24,450 bases of DNA from Bacillaceae bacterium UBA7792 (GTDB lineage: Bacteria; Bacillota; Bacilli; Bacillales; Cytobacillaceae): contig DLCS01000175.1 in assembly GCA_002480735.1 (NCBI GenBank), forward strand, positions 1 through 24,450. Reading direction: 5' to 3'. This document shows positions 7,057 to 14,851 of the stretch, one piece after another. The position numbers and the translations under genes are program-made. The notes below the pieces were generated by a model. It made no database searches. It saw only the letters and a list, made by a program, of their open reading frames with translations, and was not told the DNA's origin. Each line of letters begins with the position of its first letter. Within the stretch, counting starts at the first letter, position 1.

Positions 7057-8045
7057 CGAATTTCTCCTTTTCTGAGCCGAGGATCGACCCATTGGTAAAG
7101 TAAATCGGCGATGGTGTTTCCGATAAATACAAAGAGAACACTAAAGAGGACAACACCAAGGAAAAGTGGTACATCCCCTCCAAGCCCTGCCTGAACAATC
7201 GCTTGGCCAAGTCCAGGATAGGAAAACACCTGCTCTGCGAGGACGGCCCCGCCAAAAAGTTCACCAAACGAGGTAAATTGAAGCGTAATCGCGGGAAGGG
7301 ATATATTCCGAAGGCCGTGCCTCCAAAATAGGATGAACCCTTTTTCTCCACTCGCTTTGGCAAAGCGAATGTACTCGCTATTGTATACATCAATGAGCTT
7401 CTCCCTCGTATGTAAGGCTACATTCGCAACACCAATGATACTTAAGGTGATTGCGGGCAAAAGCAGGTGGTGAATGCGGTCTAGCAAGGATACTTCAGTC
7501 GTAAGGATACCAACTGGAGTGCTAAGCCCTACCGGAAACCACCCAAGCCAAACCGAGAAAATGATGAGCAGCAACAACCCAACCCAGAAGGTAGGGGTGG
7601 AGCTTAGTAAGAAACAATATCCCTTAATAATTCGGTCAATCATCTTTCCTCGCTTCAAGCCGGCTACTACCCCTAGCACAAAACCGAAAAGTCCCGAAAA
7701 AATCCAAGCCATTCCCATCAGAGCGAGAGATGCAAGGAACCTGTCCGCAATGACGTTGATGACAGGACTGCGATAGAGAAGCGAGGTTCCAAAGTCCCCG
7801 TGAAAAATGGACTGAGCCCAACTGAAAAACTGAGTAGTTAACGGTTCATTCAAGCCCCAGTACTCTTCCAGCTTTTCACGCTGCTCGGGTCCCACCCTGG
7901 ACATATCTGCACCGATATAGGATTGGATAGGATCAATAGGAGAGTGTTTGATTAATAGAAATGAGATGATGCTAACAGCTATGATTAGGCTCATAAGCTT
8001 AGCAATCTTGCCAATCATGAATAAACTAATTTTTTTCAGTGGCAT
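7053..8045 (-). CDS. nikB: Nickel/oligopeptide-type ABC transporter, permease 1 (NikB-like)
   Basis: A 330-aa inner-membrane permease of the DppB/NikB type. It has an N-terminal helix (IAKLMSLIIAVSIISFLLI) and a large external loop containing GLNEPL and GDFGTSLLYRSPV, both family hallmarks. Five further helices follow, with the ATPase-docking loop FAKASGEKGFILFWRHGLRN near residue 230. It pairs with NikC to form the channel. The stop overlaps the nikC start (ATGA). A 97-base gap separates it from the binding-protein gene, with a small GGTTC/GAACC hairpin at 8085-8102 that has no T run and is unlikely to stop transcription fully. Confidence 0.87.
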   Translation of the reverse strand: MPLKKISLFMIGKIAKLMSLIIAVSIISFLLIKHSPIDPIQSYIGADMSRVGPEQREKLEEYWGLNEPLTTQFFSWAQSIFHGDFGTSLLYRSPVINVIADRFLASLALMGMAWIFSGLFGFVLGVVAGLKRGKMIDRIIKGYCFLLSSTPTFWVGLLLLIIFSVWLGWFPVGLSTPVGILTTEVSLLDRIHHLLLPAITLSIIGVANVALHTREKLIDVYNSEYIRFAKASGEKGFILFWRHGLRNISLPAITLQFTSFGELFGGAVLAEQVFSYPGLGQAIVQAGLGGDVPLFLGVVLFSVLFVFIGNTIADLLYQWVDPRLRKGEIR

Positions 8046-8142
8046 GTATGGTTCATCCTTTGGCTGTTTCTTTGCATTTGTAATGGTTCCACTGCTAGAA
8101 CCGACCTTAAATATCGGGTTTTATCAAACACAATAACCTTAA

Positions 8143-9756
8143 TTATTTGTTTCTCCAGTGCCATTCTGACACTGAGTCTGTTAATGGCCATCCATGTCCA
8201 TGTGGTTGAATCTTTTGTCCTCCTAGCTCTAAATCTTCTTTTACAAAATATAGATGCTGAAGGTTGACCAGCCATGCCCATGGTGCATCTCCTTGGATAG
8301 AGAAGCCTGTCACTCCATCCCATTGTGCCTTCTGCCAATAAAGGTTTGCTTCTTCTGGGGTTACGGCTTCTAATGCTAGCTTCATATAATTATCAACGGC
8401 TTCATTTTCATAGAAATTTGCATTATAGTAATCAATTCCCTTTGTCTTACTGCTATACAGATTATACATTTCAATCGGGTCATAGCTTCCCCATCCCATC
8501 ATGATAGGATTGGAGAACATAAGCTTCTCTAGCTCGTTCCAGCTTTTTCCTTCAGTGGTGACCTTAATACCGAGGTTCTTCATCATCTCTGAAAATGCTA
8601 GGGATAAGGACTGACGGACTTGATCATTTGCTGGATAGTAGAGGGTAAAGGAGGCCTCTATTCCGCTTTTTTCCCTAATTCCCTGTTTGTTTTCTTTCCA
8701 TCCAGCTGCTTCTAAAAGTTGAATGGCCTCTTCAAGCCTGTTGTCTTCAATCTTTGTGTCAGGGTTCCACCATGGCAGCCCATCTGCGACACTATAGGCA
8801 GGAGTACCATATCCTTCAAGCACCCCTTCAACAAGTGTTTGTCGATCAATGCCAATGTTTATTGCTTTCCGAATTGCTAGATCACTTGTTACATCATTGC
8901 CAATAGGAGCTCCGTCATCCATTTGTTCACCAGCTGGAACAAATGGAAACATGATGCCGCGATTATCAACAGTGTCTAGTTTTACTAGCTTCATATCTTT
9001 TATTTTCTCTTTTGCATAGGTGGGTGGGACAGAGACAATATCGACCTTCCCAGCCTTGGCAGCGGCAAAGGCAGAATCCTCTGATAAAAATAAGAATGTC
9101 AATTTCTTAAAATAAGGCTTTTCCCCGTAATAAAATGGGTTTTCTTCTACAATCAGTTGCTGCCCCTTGTCCCATTGGACAAGCTTGTATGGACCTGAAC
9201 CAATCGGGTTTTCCTGGTAACGATCATCATAGGCATGCTTGGCCACAATCCCGGTAGAGATGAGCATATAGATAAAGGAGGATTGCGGTTTATGTAAAGT
9301 AAATTGAATAGTGTGGGAATCTAAAGCTTCAACGCCGCTTAAATTGCTTAAATCGACCACAGAAGAACTATCTTTGGTCGTTTCATATGTGAATAGAATA
9401 TCTTCAGCTGTCACATTTTTCCCGTCAGAGAATTTTGCGTCCTTTCGAATGCCTACTGTCCATTTAAGTCCATCATCACTTATTTGATAGTTTTCCCCTA
9501 AATCATTGATGACCTTAAAGTCCTTATCATATTTGAATAAGGTGCTTTGAAAGAGTGGTGAGCCATATCGCCCCCAGCCAGTGGTTGGATCGAAACCGTC
9601 CTCTGGTTCCCCACCAATGGCTAAAATCAATTCGTCCTTTGAGGGATTTGCTTCTTTACTTGCTCCACTTTCCGACTGTGAGCAGGCCGTTAATACTCCT
9701 ATTAAAAGGAATAGGATAGCCAGCATGAAAATAGGTTTGCTGTTTCTATCTAGCAA
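8143..9756 (-). CDS. nikA: Nickel/oligopeptide-type ABC transporter, substrate-binding lipoprotein (NikA-like)
   Basis: A 537-aa solute-binding protein of the SBP_bac_5 (Opp/Dpp/Nik) family, anchored outside the membrane as a lipoprotein. The frame is open to 9777, but that start overlaps its own ribosome binding site. The TTG at 9756, nine bases after AAGGAGG, gives a clean signal peptide with lipobox LTAC (lipid-bearing Cys25). Family features include FSDGKNVTAEDILFTYE near 115 and NPIGSGPYKLVQWDKG near 190. The C-terminus is unusually rich in His and Trp (PHGHGWP, then EWHW), which could touch a metal chelate. It is first in a five-gene operon divergent from the hydrogenase genes. That context points to nickel, but a peptide or metallophore ligand cannot be excluded. 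Confidence 0.83.
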   Translation of the reverse strand: MLDRNSKPIFMLAILFLLIGVLTACSQSESGASKEANPSKDELILAIGGEPEDGFDPTTGWGRYGSPLFQSTLFKYDKDFKVINDLGENYQISDDGLKWTVGIRKDAKFSDGKNVTAEDILFTYETTKDSSSVVDLSNLSGVEALDSHTIQFTLHKPQSSFIYMLISTGIVAKHAYDDRYQENPIGSGPYKLVQWDKGQQLIVEENPFYYGEKPYFKKLTFLFLSEDSAFAAAKAGKVDIVSVPPTYAKEKIKDMKLVKLDTVDNRGIMFPFVPAGEQMDDGAPIGNDVTSDLAIRKAINIGIDRQTLVEGVLEGYGTPAYSVADGLPWWNPDTKIEDNRLEEAIQLLEAAGWKENKQGIREKSGIEASFTLYYPANDQVRQSLSLAFSEMMKNLGIKVTTEGKSWNELEKLMFSNPIMMGWGSYDPIEMYNLYSSKTKGIDYYNANFYENEAVDNYMKLALEAVTPEEANLYWQKAQWDGVTGFSIQGDAPWAWLVNLQHLYFVKEDLELGGQKIQPHGHGWPLTDSVSEWHWRNK

Positions 9757-9997
9757 AATCTTGAACCTCCTTATCAAAAATAATTCCTTTTTACAGTATA
9801 AAATTTTTCCGAGAAAGTTCTCTTATTTTAAGGACATGCTCTAGTTGTTTTTTCTATTATTTCATTTTTTTGACACAATTCCTGTTATAAAAGTCACTGC
9901 AATATATGGAATGGAATGGTATTTTTATACACGGCTACAAGGAATTGCATAACAATTCAATTATGTCAAAAGATTAGGGCAAGGGGGGATTTTTTTT
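9757..9997. promoter_or_regulatory. Divergent nik / hydrogenase control region
   Basis: This 240-base spacer must hold both promoters. For the nik side, TATACT near 9800 (minus strand) is a possible -10 without a good -35. A palindrome GAGAA-AG-TTCTC lies near 9813-9824. For the hydrogenase side, TATAAA at 9886-9891 is a possible -10 with a poor -35, the pattern of an activator-dependent promoter. The hydrogenase ribosome binding site AAGGGGGG lies near 9981-9988. None of these promoters is certain. Confidence 0.4.
9942..9965. promoter_or_regulatory. Overlapping inverted repeats upstream of hyaA (possible operator)
   Basis: Two overlapping perfect inverted repeats are GAATTG-N5-CAATTC (9942-9958) and CATAA-N8-TTATG (9948-9965). 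They sit 33-56 bases before the small-subunit start, where a repressor or metal/oxygen regulator could act. I do not recognise the site as a known Fnr, NikR or Fur box. Confidence 0.35.
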
Positions 9998-11083
9998 ATG
10001 CTGAAAACAAAGCAAGCTACGGTTTACGAGGAGGCTTTAGCGAGAGGATTTTCACGGCGGGATTTTCTCAAAATGTGTACGACATTAGCAGCAACTATGG
10101 GTCTCAGCTTTAAAGATACGGATAAGGTTGTCCATGCGATGGAATCAAATTCTCGTATTCCGGTGATTTGGCTAGAATTACAAAGCTGCTCTGGCTGCTC
10201 GGAGTCCTTCATTCGTTCCACTCATCCAAAGGCTGAAAGCGTTTTATTAGAAATGATTTCGCTGGAGTATAGTGAGGTTCTTTCTGCGGCCGCAGGACAT
10301 CAGCTGGAAGAAGCAATGGCGAATGTATTGCAGCAGTACTCAGGTGAATATGTTCTAGTTGTGGAAGGCTCCGTTTCCGATGATGAGTTCATTACCATCG
10401 GAGGAAGATCGGCAAAGTCAATCTTGGAAGAGGCTGTGAAGGGAGCAAAAATGGTCATTTCATATGGCAGCTGTGCCTCATGGGGAGGTATTCCGGCCGC
10501 TAATCCAAACCCAACGAATGGTGTGCCGATTACGAAGTTTATTAAGGATAAGCCAGTTATTCTCGTTCCGGGCTGTCCGCCAATTGCCGAGGTCATGACC
10601 GGGGTAATTGCTCATATTATTACATTCGGGGAAATTCCAGAATTGGATCATCTTGGGCGACCAAAGGCTTTTTACCGCCACCGTATTCATGATAAATGTA
10701 ACCGGCGTGCCTATTTTGATGCGGGTTTATTTGCCGAATCCTTTGATGATGTGGGAGCGAAGCAAGGCTATTGTCTATACAAACTAGGCTGTGTAGGCCC
10801 TACCACCTTTAGTTCTTGTGCAGAAATGCGATGGAATGGTGGAACGAGCTATCCGATTCAATCAGGAAATCCATGTATCGGCTGTACGGAAAAGGGGTTC
10901 TGGGATAATGGACCATTTTATACACGCCGGGCAAAAATTCCTGGTACCCAAACAACGATTAATCCTGAAAAAGTAGGGCTTGCGGTGACAGGAGCAACCC
11001 TTGCAGGAGTTGCAGTTCATGCTGGAGTAACAGCAGTAGTTAAGAAAAAGAATGAATCATCGGAAGAACGGGGTGAATCGTAA
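9998..11083 (+). CDS. hyaA: [NiFe] hydrogenase small subunit (group 1, Tat-exported)
   Basis: A 361-aa electron-transfer subunit carrying three Fe-S clusters, folded with the large subunit and exported together. The Tat motif SRRDFLK is at 19-25. Proximal cluster ligands are C64, C67, C159 and C193. Distal ligands are H231, C234, C259 and C265. Medial ligands are C274, C293 and C296. This is the conventional [4Fe4S]-[3Fe4S]-[4Fe4S] wiring. The two extra cysteines of oxygen-tolerant membrane hydrogenases are glycines here (G66 and G164). A C-terminal hydrophobic helix (about 325-347) would anchor the enzyme outside the membrane next to its cytochrome. The ATG has AAGGGGGG upstream, and its stop overlaps the hyaB start by one base. 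It is first in the hydrogenase operon. Confidence 0.96.
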   Translation: MLKTKQATVYEEALARGFSRRDFLKMCTTLAATMGLSFKDTDKVVHAMESNSRIPVIWLELQSCSGCSESFIRSTHPKAESVLLEMISLEYSEVLSAAAGHQLEEAMANVLQQYSGEYVLVVEGSVSDDEFITIGGRSAKSILEEAVKGAKMVISYGSCASWGGIPAANPNPTNGVPITKFIKDKPVILVPGCPPIAEVMTGVIAHIITFGEIPELDHLGRPKAFYRHRIHDKCNRRAYFDAGLFAESFDDVGAKQGYCLYKLGCVGPTTFSSCAEMRWNGGTSYPIQSGNPCIGCTEKGFWDNGPFYTRRAKIPGTQTTINPEKVGLAVTGATLAGVAVHAGVTAVVKKKNESSEERGES

Positions 11084-12798
11084 TGGCTAATCGCATTGTA
11101 GTGGATCCTGTGTCAAGAATTGAAGGTCACTTGCGGGTGGAAGCGGACATAAAAGATGGAGTAATAGCCAAAGCCTACAGCTCTGGTACTGCGATTAGGG
11201 GAATTGAGCTTATCGTGAAGGACCGTGATCCCCGTGATGTCTGGGCATTTGTCCAAAGAATTTGTGGTGTTTGTACGAGCTCACATGCTCTTGCCTCGAT
11301 CCGAACTGTGGAGGATGCCCTCGACATAAAAGTTCCGAAGAATGCAAGTTTGATTCGTAACATTATGAATGAAGCCTTATTTCTTCATGATCATATTGTT
11401 CACTTTTATCATTTGCATGCCTTTGACTGGGTTGATGTTGTGGATGCCTTAAATGCGGATCCAGCCGAGACAAGTAAAATTGCACAATCTATCTCAGATT
11501 GGCCGAAATCTTCACCGGGTTATTTTGCTGAGGTACAAAATAAGGTCAAAAAAGTTGTGGATAGTGGTCAACTCGGAATTTTTGCCAATGGTTACTGGGG
11601 ACATCCAGAGTATAAGCTTCCTCCTGAAGTCAATTTATTAGCAGTTGCCCATTATTTGGAAGCACTCGATTGGCAGAAGGAAGTTGTTAAGATTCAAACG
11701 ATTCTAGGTGGAAAGAATCCGCACCCTCACTATGTGGTAGGTGGGATGGCTACTCCACTAGATATTAATAGTGATAATGGGATTCATGCTGAGCGGCTGA
11801 TGCATATTTCGCAGCTTATCGATCAGGCGAGGGACTTTGTTACAAAGGTTTACATTCCAGATTTACTTGCGATTGGCTCCTATTATAAGGAATGGACTTA
11901 TGGTGGGGGATTGAATAACTACCTTGTATATGGTGACTTCCCAACAGGTGATATTCGCGATGTAGATACTTACCGTATCCCACGAGGTGTTATCTTAAAC
12001 GGAAAACTCAATGAAATTCATGATATAGATCTGAAGGATCCAGAACAGGTTCAGGAATTTATTGATCATTCCTGGTATACGTATGACGGAAAGGAAACCG
12101 GTGGAAAACATCCTTGGGAGGGGGAACAGACATTTAACTACACTGGTCCGAAACCTCCATATGACTTTTTGGATGTGGACAAGAAATACAGCTGGATTAA
12201 GTCCCCACGCTGGAAGGAACAGCCGATGGAAACGGGGCCATTAGCAAGAATGTTGGTCGGATATGCTTCCGGTCGGGAGGAATACGTTCAAATTGTTGAC
12301 GATACATTGAAAAAGCTAGGAATTCCATTGGAGGCACTCCAATCGGCACTCGGGCGTACCGTTGCACGGGGGCTTGAATCCGTCCTTATTTCTGGCTGGA
12401 TGCGCAAAGATATGGATCAGCTTCTCGAGAATATTAAAAACGGAGATCAGTCAACCTTCGATAAGACTAAATGGGAGCCGGAAACCTGGCCAAAGAATGT
12501 AAAGGGAGTTGGCTGGATGGAAGCTCCACGTGGTTCGCTTGGGCACTGGATTGAAATAGATAATCAAAAGGTAAAAAATTATCAGGCGGTCGTTCCAACA
12601 ACATGGAATGCCTCCCCAATGGATCATAAAGGAAACCAAGGAGCCTATGAAGCAGCACTTCAGAATACCCCGATTGCTGATCCAAAATTGCCATTGGAAA
12701 TATTACGGATTGTCCATTCATTTGATCCATGCTTAGCTTGTGCTGTTCATTTGACCGATTTAGAAACCCGTGAGTCAACGGAAATTAAACTAGGCTAG
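11083..12798 (+). CDS. hyaB: [NiFe] hydrogenase large subunit
   Basis: A 571-aa catalytic subunit that splits H2 at a NiFe(CN)2CO site. The N-terminal ligand motif is RICGVCTSSH (C61, C64) and the C-terminal one DPCLACAVH (C550, C553, H556). All four nickel-binding cysteines are therefore present, with no selenocysteine. VSRIEGHLRVE at 10-20 is the expected N-terminal signature. Fifteen residues follow H556, the standard cleavage point for the dedicated protease, so the protein is made as a precursor. It lacks its own export signal and would be carried out with the small subunit. Its start overlaps the small-subunit stop in TAATG. Confidence 0.96.
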   Translation: MANRIVVDPVSRIEGHLRVEADIKDGVIAKAYSSGTAIRGIELIVKDRDPRDVWAFVQRICGVCTSSHALASIRTVEDALDIKVPKNASLIRNIMNEALFLHDHIVHFYHLHAFDWVDVVDALNADPAETSKIAQSISDWPKSSPGYFAEVQNKVKKVVDSGQLGIFANGYWGHPEYKLPPEVNLLAVAHYLEALDWQKEVVKIQTILGGKNPHPHYVVGGMATPLDINSDNGIHAERLMHISQLIDQARDFVTKVYIPDLLAIGSYYKEWTYGGGLNNYLVYGDFPTGDIRDVDTYRIPRGVILNGKLNEIHDIDLKDPEQVQEFIDHSWYTYDGKETGGKHPWEGEQTFNYTGPKPPYDFLDVDKKYSWIKSPRWKEQPMETGPLARMLVGYASGREEYVQIVDDTLKKLGIPLEALQSALGRTVARGLESVLISGWMRKDMDQLLENIKNGDQSTFDKTKWEPETWPKNVKGVGWMEAPRGSLGHWIEIDNQKVKNYQAVVPTTWNASPMDHKGNQGAYEAALQNTPIADPKLPLEILRIVHSFDPCLACAVHLTDLETRESTEIKLG

Positions 12799-12812
12799 GA
12801 GGAGAGGAGCTA

Positions 12813-13580
12813 ATGTCTGAACAGAAAGCTCGTTCAACCTTTGACCCGTCAGGTGTAGGCACAAATAAACGAAGCAAAGAATTAGGCAAGATTTATGTTT
12901 GGGAGCTGCCAGTCCGAATTTTTCACTGGCTCAATGTAGTTGCTATTGTTGTATTGATGATAACAGGAATTTATATAGCAAACCCATTTGTAAGTGCATC
13001 GATTCCAGAGGATGCTTATTATTCTTTCTTAATGGGATGGGTGCGGTATATTCATTTCTTTGCGGCATTCCTATTTACAGCTAATTTGCTTTTTCGATTG
13101 TATTGGGTCTACAAGGGGAATACGTTTGCCAAGTCGAATCCTTTTCGAATCAGCTTCTGGAAGGAAACATGGGAAACAATTAAACACTACTTGTTTCTAC
13201 CTAATAAGAAGAAGCATTATATCGGACACAATACTCTCGCCCAATTAAGCTATTGGATTTTTATCGGACTAGGCTCAATCATCATGATGTTCACTGGATT
13301 TTATCTCTTTTTTGAACCTCAACTAGCCTCCTTTTTCGGTGGGTTTTTCAGCAAGCTAGGTCTCATATTTGGTGGGAATAGCTTTTCCATACGATCATGG
13401 CATCATCTTGTTGCCTGGGGCTATATGGTCTTTATGGTTGTTCACATCTATATGGCTTTCCGTGAGGATTGGCTCAGTCGAAATGGAACGATGTCCTCGA
13501 TCGTAACGGGATATAAAACGGAAAAGGAAGAGGATATTGAGGAAAAAGGGAAACAAGCAGAAGGTGACAAAAGTGCATAA
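12813..13580 (+). CDS. hyaC: Hydrogenase cytochrome b subunit
   Basis: A 255-aa membrane protein of the HyaC/HupC family. It anchors the hydrogenase and passes electrons from H2 to the quinone pool, presumably menaquinone. Four membrane helices can be seen, at about 37-57, 76-98, 143-168 and 196-215. Candidate haem ligands are H38 (IFHWLN), H81 (YIHFF), and the His in SWHHLVAWGY and VVHIYMAF. The last 30 residues are charged and cytoplasmic. AGGAGGAGAGGAG precedes the ATG. It lies 14 bases after hyaB, completing the H2-to-quinone module. Confidence 0.93.
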   Translation: MSEQKARSTFDPSGVGTNKRSKELGKIYVWELPVRIFHWLNVVAIVVLMITGIYIANPFVSASIPEDAYYSFLMGWVRYIHFFAAFLFTANLLFRLYWVYKGNTFAKSNPFRISFWKETWETIKHYLFLPNKKKHYIGHNTLAQLSYWIFIGLGSIIMMFTGFYLFFEPQLASFFGGFFSKLGLIFGGNSFSIRSWHHLVAWGYMVFMVVHIYMAFREDWLSRNGTMSSIVTGYKTEKEEDIEEKGKQAEGDKSA

Positions 13581-14070
13581 TCAAACACAATCTAAAAAGA
13601 TACACATTATTGGAATCGGCAACACCCTCTATTCAGACGAGGGTGTTGGCGTACATTTGCTTCCTTTTTTAGAAGACGCACTCTCAAATTATTCCCATGT
13701 GGAGATCATCGAGGGGGCGACAGATGGAATGAAGCTTCTTGAGCCAGTTGAGGAAGCAGATTACCTTATTGTCATAGATGCGATCAATGCTGGAAAACCA
13801 GTAGGGGAGCTAATCACGATTCGAAATGAAGAAATTCCGCAGTATTTTGGTATCAAAATGTCCATTCACCAGGTTGGATTTCAGGAGGTTCTTTTTGCGG
13901 CAAGGCTGCAGGAGAGACTTCCTGAGGAAATGGTCATGTTTGGGATTCAGCCAGAATCGCTTGAGCTAGGAATTGAACTTTCTGCGGTTGTGAAGAAAAG
14001 GCTCCCTGAGCTCGTAGCGATGGTGGTCGAACAGGTTAACTGCTGGAGTGAGCCAAGTGAAGCGGTCTGA
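13573..14070 (+). CDS. hyaD: Hydrogenase maturation protease
   Basis: A 165-aa endopeptidase of the HyaD/HybD/HupD family. Once nickel is in place it removes the C-terminal extension of the large subunit. Motifs are GIGNTLYSDEGVGV at the N-terminus (with the metal-sensing acidic residue), VIDAINAG in the middle and SIHQVGF with the third nickel ligand His. The frame is open to 13537. The GTG at 13573 (MHNQTQS) is preferred because AAGGTG lies about six bases upstream and the core motif then falls at the usual distance. It overlaps the end of the cytochrome gene by eight bases. Confidence 0.92.
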   Translation: MHNQTQSKKIHIIGIGNTLYSDEGVGVHLLPFLEDALSNYSHVEIIEGATDGMKLLEPVEEADYLIVIDAINAGKPVGELITIRNEEIPQYFGIKMSIHQVGFQEVLFAARLQERLPEEMVMFGIQPESLELGIELSAVVKKRLPELVAMVVEQVNCWSEPSEAV

Positions 14071-14482
14071 ATTTTTCTCGGAGATGAAAAGAGGGATGCT
14101 ACTTACCGTTAAGGAATTTTATTCTCCTTTTATTCAGGAGGATATATCCAGGATAGATGGCTTTGTGGACAAGGTAACGGGAATTCGATGGGTGGATGTA
14201 GGGGCTGCTGATTCATTTAGAGACGAGGGTGTTCATGATCTATTTCTAGATGGAAAATCAGTCGCAGTTATGATCTTTAATCAGAGAAGACAGGTCATCG
14301 ACAAAATTTGTCCATCCTGTCATCAGATGGTTCAGTGGATTTCCTACGACAAGAAATTTACTTGTTTTCATTGTGAGGAAAGTTTTTATATGGAGCACCG
14401 AGAGGGGATGCTACCGTTGTTGAATATTCCCTCAAAGGTAGAGAACGGAAGGCTGTTTCTTGGACTGAAAAACAACACTTAA
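14057..14482 (+). CDS. Zinc-ribbon protein of unknown function in the hydrogenase operon
   Basis: A 141-residue protein that I cannot assign to a named hydrogenase accessory family. Its C-terminal half has a four-cysteine knuckle: CPSC at 85-88 and CFHC at 103-106, a zinc-ribbon or rubredoxin-like arrangement. The N-terminal 80 residues are mixed charged/hydrophobic, with no membrane segment or signal. It starts inside the end of the protease gene; GTG at 14057 has GGAG eight bases upstream, while GTG at 14048 overlaps that site. It lies between the protease and hypA. Position suggests a maturation or protective role, perhaps like the HupI rubredoxin or the HyaE/HupG chaperones, all of which are otherwise absent here. 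That role is inference only. Confidence 0.75.
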   Translation: MKRSEFFSEMKRGMLLTVKEFYSPFIQEDISRIDGFVDKVTGIRWVDVGAADSFRDEGVHDLFLDGKSVAVMIFNQRRQVIDKICPSCHQMVQWISYDKKFTCFHCEESFYMEHREGMLPLLNIPSKVENGRLFLGLKNNT

Positions 14483-14494
14483 AGGAAGATTCAT

Positions 14495-14845
14495 ATGCAT
14501 GAAATGGCATTAATGGGGGATATTCTCCAGCTCGTAGAGAGAGATGCAGCTTCAAGAGAGATCAACCAAATTGAGAAAATTGAACTGGTGGTTGGAGACT
14601 TGAGCAATGCGCTACCCGATGCTTTGGAAATGGCTTTTACAGTATTTCGAGCAAGGGGGATCGGCCGGCTATCGTCGAATGCTCAACTAATCATTTTGAA
14701 GGAGCATGCAAAAGCAAAATGCACAGTGTGTGCACATGAATATGAGCCAGAGGCGCGCCTTACGATCTGTCCGGAATGTCAGCTGCCAAGTGGTCGGCTC
14801 ATTGCTGGAGAAACATTCAAGGTTCAGTCATATGAAGGGAGTTAG
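14495..14845 (+). CDS. hypA: Hydrogenase nickel-insertion protein HypA
   Basis: A 116-aa metallochaperone that passes nickel to the large subunit with HypB. It begins MHE, whose His2 and Glu3 bind nickel. The structural zinc site is C76-x2-C79 and C92-x2-C95. Length is normal (about 113-118). AAAGGAAG precedes the ATG. It is separated from hypB by six bases. Confidence 0.95.
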   Translation: MHEMALMGDILQLVERDAASREINQIEKIELVVGDLSNALPDALEMAFTVFRARGIGRLSSNAQLIILKEHAKAKCTVCAHEYEPEARLTICPECQLPSGRLIAGETFKVQSYEGS

Positions 14846-14851
14846 GAAGCC

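Noticed and set aside
9870..9891. TTGACA followed by TATAAA upstream of hyaA as a sigma-A promoter
   Set aside because: The spacing between the two hexamers is only 10 bases, far from the required 16-18.
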